From RGIG5612 sp050944475 (GTDB lineage Bacteria > Bacillota > Clostridia > Lachnospirales > Lachnospiraceae), in NCBI GenBank assembly GCA_050944475.1, contig JBMNRD010000003.1, positions 183,790 through 247,789 on the forward strand: a DNA stretch of 64,000 nucleotides, read 5' to 3'. A program made the position numbers and the translations under genes. The notes beneath the pieces are model-generated. The model had not been told where the DNA came from. It ran no database searches and saw only the letters and a program-made list of their open reading frames with translations. Every line of letters begins with the position of its first letter. The first letter of the stretch is position 1. This document shows, one piece after another, positions 52,837 through 61,009 of this stretch.

Positions 52837-53040
52837 ATGGACGATAAGAACACCGGAGGAATAAAAATTTCGAGAAAAACCATCAAGAAAGGGGAGGGAG
52901 GCTACAGCACCATTACCGTCAGAATGACTGATAAGCTGCTGCTTCAGCTTAATGAAATATCTGATGAAAGCAACCGCTCCCGCAACGAAATTATCAACAT
53001 GCTACTCGAATCGGCAATAAAAATCACGACTATAGAGTAG
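52837..53040 (+). CDS. Small ribbon-helix-helix (Arc/CopG-type) DNA-binding protein
   Basis: A 67-residue protein with a basic N-terminus and a predicted ribbon-helix-helix: the strand Y-S-T-I-T-V-R-M, then D-K-L-L-L-Q-L-N-E-I-S and the S-R-N-E-I-I-N-M-L-L helix. Such proteins bind operators as dimers. The gene stands alone between the rubrerythrin terminator and the convergent phosphoglucomutase gene, with a GAAAGG site. No toxin-like neighbour is present, so it is more likely a small regulator than an antitoxin. Its targets are unknown. Confidence 0.8.
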   Translation: MDDKNTGGIKISRKTIKKGEGGYSTITVRMTDKLLLQLNEISDESNRSRNEIINMLLESAIKITTIE

Positions 53041-53080
53041 ACTGTCCGGTCTCCGGCAACCTGTTTTCATCCCTGAATGA

Positions 53081-54766
53081 TTAAATATAACGCTTTAAGC
53101 CGTCGCGGATTTCTCCAATCAGCTCTTCTGCCGCCTCTTTGCTTGGCGCCTTAACTCCCATATAATACTTGATTTTCGGCTCGGTTCCTGAAGGTCTCAC
53201 CGCAAGCCAGCCACAGTCCATATCAAAAATCAATACGTTCGTTTTTTCAATTCCGGTAAGCTCCGGCTTTTCGTAGTCGGTGACAGCAATCACCTTTTGT
53301 GTTCCGAAAACAGTCGGAGGTTCGGTCCGCAGCTTTGCCATATCCTCTTGCATTTCAAGAACCCCGTCCCGACCTTCCTTTACAATTGAAAAATTATATT
53401 CACTGTAATGTCCGTATTTCTCATATAAGGCGCCCACCGCATCCCAAAGGGTGAGCCCGAAGGACTTGTAATAGGCACACATTTCGCAAAGAACCAGCGT
53501 CGCGCCGCAAGCGTCCTTATCCCTCACGTAATCTCCGGTCATATAACCGTAGCTTTCCTCAAAGCCGAACAGAAATGTTCCCGTCCCCTGCTCATGGGCG
53601 GCTTTTATGGCCCTTCCGATATACTTAAAGCCGGTCGGCACGCTGACAACATCCACACCGAAATTCTCTGCAATGGCATCAACCATGCGGGTTGACACAA
53701 TGGTCCTGATAATGTAGCCGTCCTTCGGAATTCCTCCTCTGGCCGCGCACACCGACAGCAGATATTCGCACATCAGGCAGCCTGTTATGTTGCCGTCAAG
53801 ACTGTGATATTGCCCGTCCCGGTCGCGCACGCGAACTCCTATGCGGTCTGCATCCGGATCCGTCGCAATGACAATATCGGCTTCAACCTCTTCCGCCAAT
53901 TTATTTGCGAGAACAAAGGCTTCCGGCAACTCGGGATTAGGGAACTTCACCGTAGGAAAATCTCCGTCCGGGACCTGCTGCTCCTTTACGATGTGGATAT
54001 TTTTGAATCCCGCACGCTCCAGCGCGCCCGGCACGATTGTAATACCCGTTCCGTGGAGGGGTGTATAGACGATGTTCAGGTCATCCGCCATTTCCTCTAT
54101 GATGTCTTCCTCGCGGATCTGATCCAATATCGCGAGGGTATAGGCCTCATCCATCTCTTTGCCGAGCGTAATATGCAGCCCCTTTCTCTCCGCCTCCTCC
54201 CTGTCCATCTGCGGAATATCGGTAAAGTCCGTGACAGCGTTCACACACTCCATGATTCCCACATCATGGGGCGACGTGACCTGAGCGCCGTCCTCCCAGT
54301 AGACCTTATAGCCGTTGTACTTTGCCTCATTGTGGCTGGCGGTAATGTTAATGCCCGACACACAGTTGAGACTTCTTATGGCAAATGACAGCTGCGGAGT
54401 CGGGCGAAGTGCATCAAATACGTAAGTGGTGATTCCCCGGGCATTCAGCACCGCCGCCGCAACACCGGCAAATTCCCGGGACATTTTCCTCGAATCAAAA
54501 GCGATGGCAACTCCTCTTTTGCCCTCTTCCCGGCTGATTATGTAATCGGCCAGACCTTTTGTGGCCCTTGCCACGGTGTATCGGTTCATGCGGTTGGTGC
54601 CCGCTCCCATGATTCCCCGAAGGCCCGCCGTTCCGAATTCCAGATTGCGGAAAAACCTGTCGGTTATCTCGTTCTCGTCACCTGCGATTGCAAGCAATTC
54701 ATTCCGGGTTTCCTCGTCAATTCCCGGGGTGTTCAACCATTGTTTGTATGTACTGTCGCTATCCAT
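53081..54766 (-). CDS. Phospho-sugar mutase (phosphoglucomutase/phosphomannomutase)
   Basis: A 561-residue alpha-D-phosphohexomutase that interconverts glucose or mannose 1- and 6-phosphates. The four active-site elements are visible: T-A-S-H-N-E (catalytic Ser), D-P-D-A-D-R-I-G-V (metal Asp residues), G-F-E-E-S-Y-G-Y (sugar loop) and R-P-S-G-T-E-P-K-I-K-Y-Y (phosphate clamp). Length and the N-terminal D-E-E-T-R-N-E-L are typical of Firmicute PgcA-type enzymes, which feed cell-wall and glycogen sugars. GGGAG site. It lies next to the CCA-adding enzyme gene, same strand, 32 bases apart. Confidence 0.95.
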   Translation of the reverse strand: MDSDSTYKQWLNTPGIDEETRNELLAIAGDENEITDRFFRNLEFGTAGLRGIMGAGTNRMNRYTVARATKGLADYIISREEGKRGVAIAFDSRKMSREFAGVAAAVLNARGITTYVFDALRPTPQLSFAIRSLNCVSGINITASHNEAKYNGYKVYWEDGAQVTSPHDVGIMECVNAVTDFTDIPQMDREEAERKGLHITLGKEMDEAYTLAILDQIREEDIIEEMADDLNIVYTPLHGTGITIVPGALERAGFKNIHIVKEQQVPDGDFPTVKFPNPELPEAFVLANKLAEEVEADIVIATDPDADRIGVRVRDRDGQYHSLDGNITGCLMCEYLLSVCAARGGIPKDGYIIRTIVSTRMVDAIAENFGVDVVSVPTGFKYIGRAIKAAHEQGTGTFLFGFEESYGYMTGDYVRDKDACGATLVLCEMCAYYKSFGLTLWDAVGALYEKYGHYSEYNFSIVKEGRDGVLEMQEDMAKLRTEPPTVFGTQKVIAVTDYEKPELTGIEKTNVLIFDMDCGWLAVRPSGTEPKIKYYMGVKAPSKEAAEELIGEIRDGLKRYI

Positions 54767-54798
54767 ATCGTTCTCCCATGAATGTTTTTCTTTTTTTT

Positions 54799-56190
54799 CT
54801 ATACTTTTAGCCCGGCCGCCATGGACCCGGCAAACTCCATAAGGATATCCTTTTTGTTAAGCTGCGGGTTTATTATTACTTTATTAAGGATGTCTTCAAG
54901 GATCTTTCCCACCTGCGGGCCTTGCGGCACGCCTATTTCGATAAGATCCGCCCCGCTGATGCTCAGCATGGAAACACTATAGGCTTCGCCGCCTTCCAGA
55001 ACCATTGATATAGCATCTAAGACATCCGATATTTCCTGCGCGGGTTCCGTATCTGCATTTCCGGATGCAGGTGCCTTTCCGGTTATTTGCCTGAACCCGG
55101 CTATCAGGCGGAGAAGCTCGGGTCCCAGCGTATTCAGTTGCCTTTTTATCTGAATAATATCGCTTGCAAGAGGGATGTCCTGATTTTCCAGTATCCCTGA
55201 AACAATGTCTCTGCTGCGGTTGTCAAAAGTCATTTTTCTCATGAGGACGCGACATTCCTCCGGTTTTATCCCCATGAAAAAAACAGCAAGCCGCAGATAC
55301 CTGCGCTCCTGTTCAGTAAATGTGACTGTCCACGCGGCGGATTGCGCATCTTGTTGCATGACGGGCTGCGTACCGAGCTGCGTATCGGGACACGTGTCAT
55401 GTTGTATGCCGAGTTGTGCGCCGGCCGGTATATCTCCGCACGTTCTGCCATACAACGCTTCCTTATCCTTGCAAAAGCATCTATCTGCAAACTCGTAAAC
55501 TATATACGGTCCCAGACCGAGCTTTGCGAACTCGTTTACATAATTAGGGTTAGCCGAAAACAGGGTCTTTTCAAATTCAACCCTAATCCGCTCTGCGCTG
55601 ACCATGGCAAGTTTTGAAGCGAATTCGGCAATTGACTCTTCTGTTTTTTTCTCCAATTTGAAGGACAACTGCGCCGCAAACCTGATCGCCCTCATTATGC
55701 GCAGGGCATCCTCTTCAAAGCGCTGCCTCGGGTCGCCCACCGCCCTTACGACGCCCTCCTTCAGGTCGTTCATTCCGCCGAACAGGTCAATTATGCCCCG
55801 CTCCGGACTATATGCAAAGGCATTTACCGTAAAGTCCCTCCGCTTCAAGTCCTCCTCAAGCGAGGGGACAAATTCCACGCTCTCCGGATGCCGGCCGTCC
55901 TTGTATTGCCCGTCCACACGGTATGTGGTCACCTCGTAGCCCTTGCCGCCCCGCAGCACCATAACCGTACCGTGTTGGACGCCGGTATCCACGGTGCTGC
56001 GAAAAAGACTCTTTACCGCATGCGGCAGTGCCGAGGTGGCGATGTCCCAATCCTCCGGCACTCGCCCCAGAATGGCATCACGAACGCAGCCGCCCACAAT
56101 ATATGCCTCGTAGCCGGCGGTCCTGATGGTATCTAAAACAAATCTGACATCAGGCGGAATATCAATTATGATGTTTTCCGTATTCGGCAT
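54799..56190 (-). CDS. cca: CCA tRNA nucleotidyltransferase with a repeat-containing insertion
   Basis: A 463-residue class II tRNA nucleotidyltransferase that adds CCA to tRNA 3' ends. The catalytic head has I-V-G-G-C-V-R-D-A-I-L-G and E-D-W-D-I-A-T-S (metal Asp residues), the template region R-R-D-F-T-V-N-A-F-A-Y and E-D-A-L-R-I-M-R-A-I-R. The neck and body follow. Around residues 238-285 is an unusual Gln/Gly/Asp-rich insertion containing imperfect repeats (A-Q-L-G-I-Q-H-D, T-Q-L-G-T-Q-P). The tRNA-Leu gene in this window lacks CCA, so the enzyme is needed. A promoter for it is at 56320. Confidence 0.93.
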   Translation of the reverse strand: MPNTENIIIDIPPDVRFVLDTIRTAGYEAYIVGGCVRDAILGRVPEDWDIATSALPHAVKSLFRSTVDTGVQHGTVMVLRGGKGYEVTTYRVDGQYKDGRHPESVEFVPSLEEDLKRRDFTVNAFAYSPERGIIDLFGGMNDLKEGVVRAVGDPRQRFEEDALRIMRAIRFAAQLSFKLEKKTEESIAEFASKLAMVSAERIRVEFEKTLFSANPNYVNEFAKLGLGPYIVYEFADRCFCKDKEALYGRTCGDIPAGAQLGIQHDTCPDTQLGTQPVMQQDAQSAAWTVTFTEQERRYLRLAVFFMGIKPEECRVLMRKMTFDNRSRDIVSGILENQDIPLASDIIQIKRQLNTLGPELLRLIAGFRQITGKAPASGNADTEPAQEISDVLDAISMVLEGGEAYSVSMLSISGADLIEIGVPQGPQVGKILEDILNKVIINPQLNKKDILMEFAGSMAAGLKV

Positions 56191-56319
56191 TGCTTTGGAG
56201 TTCTTTCAACAGCTGCTCATGTGCAGGTAATGCCTTTATGCCTTTGCATTGAACTTATAGTGCCTTTTCACTTCCGTTCAGGCACTTATTCTTTCTTGTT
56301 TTTCAAGTTGTTTGGGAGG

Positions 56320-56348
56320 ATTATAACATCTGATGCGGGGTTGTGCAA
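56320..56348 (-). promoter_or_regulatory. Promoter upstream of cca
   Basis: On the minus strand TTGCAC (56343-56348), a 17-base spacer and TATAAT (56320-56325). The start point is about 125 bases ahead of the cca ATG. Confidence 0.6.
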
Positions 56349-56442
56349 ATCATTGGGGTCATTTTACAAATATACTCTTCATGTTTGCCTTTTATGTCAA
56401 CACTTCCTGTTGAAATAAAGCAAGTCAGGAACGGTTGCAATT

Positions 56443-56829
56443 TCAAATTCGGTCTTTCTCGGGCTGTTTGTCTTCCACATGCTTTTTCAGGCATTGAAAA
56501 GATTTGTCGCTGATAACATGCTCGATTTTGCAAGCATCCTCTGCTGCCGTTTTCTCATCGACTCCGAGCATTATAAGAATCTCGGTTAAAACCGTATGCT
56601 TCTCATAGATTTTTTTCGCAACCGAAAGGCCGCTGTCAGTCAGGGAAATATATCCGTCACTATCAACAGTAATATATTGTCCTTTTTTAAGTATCCCGAT
56701 GCCCCGGCTGACACTGGGTTTTGAGTAATTCATATACTCTGCAACGTCAACGGAGCGCACCGATGATTTGGTCTTGGAAAGAATATAAATCGTCTCGAGA
56801 TACATCTCGCCGGAAGGTCTTAAGGCCAT
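56443..56829 (-). CDS. DtxR/MntR-family metal-dependent regulator
   Basis: A 128-residue short-form regulator of the DtxR/MntR type. The N-terminal winged helix (M-Y-L-E-T-I-Y-I-L-S, V-R-S-V-D-V-A-E-Y-M-N-Y-S-K-P-S-V-S-R) is followed by a metal-binding dimer domain with H-T-V-L-T-E-I-L, E-D-A-C-K-I-E-H-V-I-S metal ligands. It lacks the SH3-like third domain. The gene lies opposite and 320 bases from feoA, whose promoter carries DtxR-type operators, so it is the obvious candidate regulator of iron uptake. CAGGAG site before the ATG at 56829. Confidence 0.92.
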   Translation of the reverse strand: MALRPSGEMYLETIYILSKTKSSVRSVDVAEYMNYSKPSVSRGIGILKKGQYITVDSDGYISLTDSGLSVAKKIYEKHTVLTEILIMLGVDEKTAAEDACKIEHVISDKSFQCLKKHVEDKQPEKDRI

Positions 56830-56963
56830 AATAAACTCCTGAAAAATAAAATTCAAAACTTATCAGCTCACTTGCCGACTATTATGATACAAAAAAAATA
56901 TGAAAAATCAAAGAGAAGATTTTACGGATGCGGCAAATAATGAAAAAAATACTATAAACTCTA

Positions 56964-56992
56964 TTGACAAACGTAAAAAATGAGAGTATAAA
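56964..56992 (+). promoter_or_regulatory. Promoter of the feo operon
   Basis: TTGACA (56964-56969), an exact 17-base spacer and TATAAA (56987-56992). The start point is near 57000, directly at the first GTTAGC-type operator. Confidence 0.8.
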
Positions 56993-57000
56993 TAATGTAA

Positions 57001-57016
57001 GTTAGCTGCGTCTAAC
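57001..57016. promoter_or_regulatory. DtxR-type operator 1 (feo promoter)
   Basis: GTTAGC-TGCG-TCTAAC, one mismatch from a perfect 6-4-6 palindrome. It overlaps the predicted transcription start of feoA. Confidence 0.7.
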
Positions 57017-57034
57017 TACTTATTTGCTCTGTGT

Positions 57035-57050
57035 GTTAGCGAGTGCTAAC
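57035..57050. promoter_or_regulatory. DtxR-type operator 2 (feo leader)
   Basis: GTTAGC-GAGT-GCTAAC, a perfect 6-4-6 palindrome about 35 bases into the feo leader. Confidence 0.75.
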
Positions 57051-57150
57051 CGGATGTGCTTTGCAATCCTGCCACGGAGCGGCCCTAGAATGTGCTTGCA
57101 TGTCGGTCATAAAATATGTTTTTACGCATCCGGCACAAAGGAATAACACG

Positions 57151-57375
57151 ATGTTAGATAATATGACTTTAAAAGATGCTATAGAGGGTAAAGAATACAT
57201 TATCCGGCAAATCAAAACAGGCGATGAAGAATTAAACGCGTTCTTATTTTCCCTTGGATGTTATGTCGGTGAAGCAATTACAGTCGTTGCTCATCGAAAA
57301 GGCGGCTGCACGGTTTCCGTTAAAGACGGACGCTATAATATTGACACTCAGTTAGCCGATTCCATTGTAGTCTGA
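57151..57375 (+). CDS. feoA: Ferrous iron transport protein FeoA
   Basis: A 74-residue SH3-like FeoA protein that supports the FeoB ferrous iron channel. The sequence M-T-L-K-D-A-I-E-G-K-E-Y and L-F-S-L-G-C-Y-V-G-E-A-I-T-V-V show the FeoA beta-barrel. The frame is open to an ATG at 57043, but the ATG at 57151 follows AAAGGA and begins the fold. It is first in the feo operon. An operator lies between it and feoB. Confidence 0.9.
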   Translation: MLDNMTLKDAIEGKEYIIRQIKTGDEELNAFLFSLGCYVGEAITVVAHRKGGCTVSVKDGRYNIDTQLADSIVV

Positions 57376-57434
57376 TTAGATATGGTAAAAACAAAAGCGT
57401 TGCAAATGCGGACAGTTTATTTTTTTGATAATGA

Positions 57435-57450
57435 GTTAGCAGCGGCTAAC
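57435..57450. promoter_or_regulatory. DtxR-type operator 3 (feoA-feoB gap)
   Basis: GTTAGC-AGCG-GCTAAC, a perfect 6-4-6 palindrome, in the 135-base gap between feoA and feoB. It implies a second regulated start or roadblock. Confidence 0.75.
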
Positions 57451-57510
57451 TAAATTATAATTCCGCCTTTCGGGGCGTATAAATTAACAAAGTTAAAAGG
57501 AGAAACAAAA

Positions 57511-59514
57511 ATGAGAATTGCTTTAACAGGTAACCCGAACTCGGGCAAGACCACAATGTACAATGCTTTGACCGGCCGTAACGAAAAGGTCGGGAACTGG
57601 GCAGGCGTTACCTTAGACAAAAAGGAATACCCGATTAAGAGGTCGTATGCAGGTGATGAACAGCTGATTGCCGTTGACCTGCCCGGCGCATACTCTATGT
57701 CTCCCTTCACAAGTGAAGAGAGCATTACCAGTTCGTATGTAAGGAAAGAAAATCCTGATGTTATCATTAATATCGTGGATGCTACCAATTTAAGCCGCAG
57801 CCTTTTCTTCACAACACAACTTCTTGAGCTTGGCATCCCCGTAGTTGTAGCCCTGAACAAGAGTGACCTCAATGAAAAAAGAGAAACGACTATCGATGTG
57901 GATGCCTTGTCTGAAAAGCTTGGCTGCCCTGTTGTTAAGACTGTCTCTACTTCCGGAGAAGGTCTGAAGGCTGTAATTGACGCGGCTGTTGTTCACGCAA
58001 ATGACACTCAAGATGCTCCTTATGTTCAAGGTGACATTGATTTGACCGATAAAGCGGCGGTTGAAACTGCTGACCGTGAGCGCTTTGAATTTATAAATAC
58101 AATTGTAGAGGCGGTTGAGACCCGCAAGATCTTTACTAAGGACAAAACCTTGAGTGATAAAATCGATGCCGTGCTTACAAACAAGTGGCTTGGCATACCG
58201 ATTTTTGCGGCTGTGATGTTCCTGGTGTTCCAAATCTCTCAAGTTTGGGTAGGCACCCCTGTTGCCGATCTGCTCGTAGGCTGGTTGGAAGCCTTTCAAG
58301 GCTGGGTAGGAGAACTTCTTATAAATGCCAGCCCGCTTCTTTCTACCATTCTTGTTGACGGCATTATCGGCGGCGTGATCGCCGTTGTCGGTTTTTTACC
58401 TCTCATTATGGTTATGTATTTTCTTATCGCTTTGCTTGAGGACTGCGGTTATATGGCCCGTGTCGCCGTTGTGCTTGACCCTATCTTCAAGAAAGTCGGA
58501 CTTTCCGGTAAATCTGTCATTCCTTTTGTTATAACTATCGGTTGTGCGGTGCCCGGTATTATGGCGAGCCGTACTATCCGTAATGAACGTGAAAGAAGAA
58601 CAACCGCTATGCTTGCACCCTTTATGCCTTGCGGAGCGAAAATCCCCATTATCGCTCTCTTTGCAGGCGCATTTTTTGACGATGCCGGCTGGGTTAGTGC
58701 CTTGATGTATTTTTCCGGCATTTTGCTTATTTTCCTTGGCGCGCTTCTTGTTAATAAGATTACCGGCCACAAAGCAAGAAAATCCTTCTTTATCATAGAG
58801 CTCCCCGAATACAAGGCTCCTTCGCTTTGGAGCGCTTTCAAGTCTATGTGCATCCGCGGCTGGGCTTTCATCGTTAAAGCTGCCACCATCATCCTTCTTT
58901 GCAACCTGGCAGTACAACTGATGCAAACCTTTACATGGAATTTCGGGGTTGCCGAGTCTGCCGACCACTCTATCCTTGCTTCAATTGCCGCACCTTTTGC
59001 TTATCTGCTCGTACCGATTGTCGGCGTTCTTTCCTGGCAGCTTGCGGCGGCAGCAGTCACCGGTCTCATTGCCAAGGAAAATGTTGTCGGCACCCTTGCT
59101 GTTACTTTTGTTGGGCTGGAAAATCTCATTGACGCCGAAGAATTTGCTCTTATGGAAGGCGCGGGTATGGAAGTTGCAGGTATTATGGCAATCACCAAGG
59201 TTGCGGCTCTTGCTTACTTGATGTTTAACCTTTACACGCCTCCCTGCTTTGCGGCTATCGGTGCTATGAATTCCGAAATGAAGAGTGGAAAGTGGGTTTG
59301 GGCAGGTATCGGCCTTCAGCTTGCTGCCGGTTATACTGTCGCATATCTTGTTTACACTATCGGGACACTTGTTACCGGCGGGCCTATTAATTTCGGTGCC
59401 GCAATCGGCGGCCTTATTGCCGTTCTTGCTATGGCAGCCGTCGTAATCGGCCTTATTGCAAATACCAATAGAAAAATGAAAAAAGAATATGCTCTCGGCA
59501 TTAACAGGAGCTGA
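57511..59514 (+). CDS. feoB: Ferrous iron transporter FeoB
   Basis: A 667-residue inner-membrane Fe(II) transporter with an N-terminal GTPase domain: G1 G-N-P-N-S-G-K-T-T (8-16), switch G-V-T-L-D, G3 D-L-P-G, G4 N-K-S-D. A spacer domain leads to the membrane part with two Gate domains, including the conserved C in V-I-P-F-V-I-T-I-G-C-A-V-P-G and the repeated E-D-C-G-Y-M-A-R-V-A. Length is normal. It follows feoA by 135 bases and is followed by the FeoB-associated Cys-rich protein. AAAAGGAG site. Confidence 0.97.
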   Translation: MRIALTGNPNSGKTTMYNALTGRNEKVGNWAGVTLDKKEYPIKRSYAGDEQLIAVDLPGAYSMSPFTSEESITSSYVRKENPDVIINIVDATNLSRSLFFTTQLLELGIPVVVALNKSDLNEKRETTIDVDALSEKLGCPVVKTVSTSGEGLKAVIDAAVVHANDTQDAPYVQGDIDLTDKAAVETADRERFEFINTIVEAVETRKIFTKDKTLSDKIDAVLTNKWLGIPIFAAVMFLVFQISQVWVGTPVADLLVGWLEAFQGWVGELLINASPLLSTILVDGIIGGVIAVVGFLPLIMVMYFLIALLEDCGYMARVAVVLDPIFKKVGLSGKSVIPFVITIGCAVPGIMASRTIRNERERRTTAMLAPFMPCGAKIPIIALFAGAFFDDAGWVSALMYFSGILLIFLGALLVNKITGHKARKSFFIIELPEYKAPSLWSAFKSMCIRGWAFIVKAATIILLCNLAVQLMQTFTWNFGVAESADHSILASIAAPFAYLLVPIVGVLSWQLAAAAVTGLIAKENVVGTLAVTFVGLENLIDAEEFALMEGAGMEVAGIMAITKVAALAYLMFNLYTPPCFAAIGAMNSEMKSGKWVWAGIGLQLAAGYTVAYLVYTIGTLVTGGPINFGAAIGGLIAVLAMAAVVIGLIANTNRKMKKEYALGINRS

Positions 59515-59515
59515 G

Positions 59516-59728
59516 ATGCTTTGTTCGGAATTTTTGATTATTGAAAATGTTATCGTTGTTTTGATTTTGTTTGCCGTTGTAGCAGGCACCGTATGGTATT
59601 TCATTCACGCGAAAAAGCGTGGCAAAGCTTGTATCACTTGCCCTTATGCAAACAAGTGCGGAAGCAAGTGCAACGGTGAGTGCAGTTCCGGCAGAAACAC
59701 CATCGATAATAAAGAAATACAAGATTAA
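59516..59728 (+). CDS. FeoB-associated Cys-rich membrane protein
   Basis: A 70-residue protein with one N-terminal membrane helix (I-E-N-V-I-V-V-L-I-L-F-A-V-V-A-G) and a Cys-rich tail with C-I-T-C-P-Y-A-N-K-C-G-S-K-C-N-G-E-C. Matches the small FeoB_associated family (Pfam PF12669) that replaces FeoC in Firmicutes. The ATG follows the feoB stop by one base, with AGGAG inside the feoB end, so it is coupled. The terminator follows. Confidence 0.9.
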   Translation: MLCSEFLIIENVIVVLILFAVVAGTVWYFIHAKKRGKACITCPYANKCGSKCNGECSSGRNTIDNKEIQD

Positions 59729-59733
59729 ATATT

Positions 59734-59769
59734 AAAAAAGGATGTAAACTCCGGTTTGCATCCTTTTTT
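59734..59769 (+). terminator. Terminator of the feo operon
   Basis: AAAAAAGGATGTAAAC (59734-59749) pairs with GTTTGCATCCTTTTTT (59754-59769), one G-T pair, ending in six T. Confidence 0.85.
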
Positions 59770-59810
59770 AAATAACATAAATAAAACTAATCAACGGCGG
59801 TTAAAAATAT

Positions 59811-59936
59811 ATGGTTAATTTAAATGAACAAATAAGCATCCCTGTTTCTTTTGAAAAGTTGTGCGCATGGGCAGATAATTTTGAAAAGGAGAACGCAGTT
59901 TTAAAAATCTCTATCAGAAGTTTATTTAAAACATAA
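59811..59936 (+). CDS. Small ORF of 41 residues upstream of an esterase
   Basis: The frame starts at ATG 59811 and ends with TAA 59936, eight bases before the next start. The peptide begins M-V-N-L-N-E-Q-I-S-I-P-V-S and has a mixed charge, ending S-I-R-S-L-F-K-T. Codon choice looks ordinary, and the next gene's AAGGTGA site begins at its stop, so coupling is possible. Its own ribosome site is weak. It might be a real small protein, a leader or a remnant. No family recognised. Confidence 0.35.
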   Translation: MVNLNEQISIPVSFEKLCAWADNFEKENAVLKISIRSLFKT

Positions 59937-59944
59937 GGTGACTC

Positions 59945-60862
59945 ATGAAAATAAGCAATAAAATTATTATGGGATGCTTGTGGCTGGCTAATTATTTACA
60001 TCCGCCTGCTGAGAAGGTGGATGCAATTTATGCCCATGCAAAAAAACATAACGAAAGACAAATCTTTAAAATCCCAAATGACAAGTGGATAGACTATGAA
60101 AACGTAAAAATCCACACGGATATAGGAATCTATCCCTGCTTGCGGATGAAAAAGAAAGGGCCAATCCCAAATAGAGCTGTTCTCTATATTTGCGGAGGGG
60201 GCGGGGTCTATGACTATTGCCGGTCACAGCTTGTGCTTGCCAAAAAACTTTTAAAGCGAATAGACGGAGAAATTTATTACCCGTTTTACCCTCCTGCTAC
60301 TAAACATCCTATAAAAGAAGCCTGCAATATGGTTTTTGAATCTTACAGAGCCATGCTTAATAATTATAGTCATGAAAAAATAGCAGTTCTGGGGTTATCT
60401 GCAGGAGCAACAGCAGCCATGACTATGATTTCCTGGAATAATTATTACCGGGAAAAACTTCCAATGCCGGCCTTAACCATCGGTTTGTCTCCCGGCCATG
60501 TACCGGCAAGCCAAGCTGAAAGAGAATGTCTTGAAGCCTATAGGGGCATAGACCCTTTTATCCCTGTAAACTTAATAAAAGCATATGGACAAATAAACAG
60601 AGGCGGACAGGATCTGGACCACTGGCTCATCCATGCCGGTCACGGAGATTTCCGAGGGGCCGGAAAAGTTTTTCTATATTTTGGCGAGAAAGAAAGCCTT
60701 GTCTATGCAGCCCCTATCTACCGGCAAGCCTTGGAAAAAGCCAGGGTTGACTATAAAATCCATATAGAGCCGGAGATGCCTCACTGCTACGGGATTACAA
60801 GAATCAACAAAGCCTCCAGAAAGACCTATGATGAATATGTAAGCCTTATAAACAGCCTTTGA
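59945..60862 (+). CDS. Alpha/beta hydrolase (HSL/esterase-like)
   Basis: A 305-residue serine hydrolase. G-G-G-G-V-Y lies where HSL-type esterases have the H-G-G-G oxyanion motif (here I-C-G-G-G-G), the nucleophile elbow is G-L-S-A-G-A near residue 152, and a late His in P-E-M-P-H-C-Y-G. The leading hydrophobic stretch (I-I-M-G-C-L-W-L-A) may be a weak membrane contact. Not part of feo, whose terminator intervenes; it has its own AAGGTGA site. Substrate unknown. Confidence 0.8.
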   Translation: MKISNKIIMGCLWLANYLHPPAEKVDAIYAHAKKHNERQIFKIPNDKWIDYENVKIHTDIGIYPCLRMKKKGPIPNRAVLYICGGGGVYDYCRSQLVLAKKLLKRIDGEIYYPFYPPATKHPIKEACNMVFESYRAMLNNYSHEKIAVLGLSAGATAAMTMISWNNYYREKLPMPALTIGLSPGHVPASQAERECLEAYRGIDPFIPVNLIKAYGQINRGGQDLDHWLIHAGHGDFRGAGKVFLYFGEKESLVYAAPIYRQALEKARVDYKIHIEPEMPHCYGITRINKASRKTYDEYVSLINSL

Positions 60863-60939
60863 GAAAAAACGATTACAAGATATTGTTATAATATAATCCT
60901 TAGTCATGGGTTTTTTCTTTTAATAATTCGAATTGGGTA

Positions 60940-60967
60940 TTGACTTAATCAAGTTAATCACTATAAT
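60940..60967 (+). promoter_or_regulatory. Promoter with repeats for the ArsR-ABC operon
   Basis: TTGACT (60940-60945), 16-base spacer and TATAAT (60962-60967). The spacer contains a direct repeat TTAATC-AAG-TTAATC and the palindrome ACTT-AATC-AAGT, a likely operator for the downstream ArsR protein. Confidence 0.65.
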
Positions 60968-61009
60968 CTAATTAGGTAAATGGCTAATCAAATTATGAGG
61001 GAAATTGTC

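Noticed and set aside
52837..53040. Ribbon-helix-helix gene as the antitoxin of a toxin-antitoxin pair
   Set aside because: No adjacent toxin frame exists; the next gene is phosphoglucomutase in the opposite direction.
57043..57150. N-terminal extension of FeoA with several Cys (C-A-L-Q-S-C-H, C-A-C)
   Set aside because: Begins inside operator 2, lacks a ribosome site, and FeoA proteins start at the ATG at 57151.
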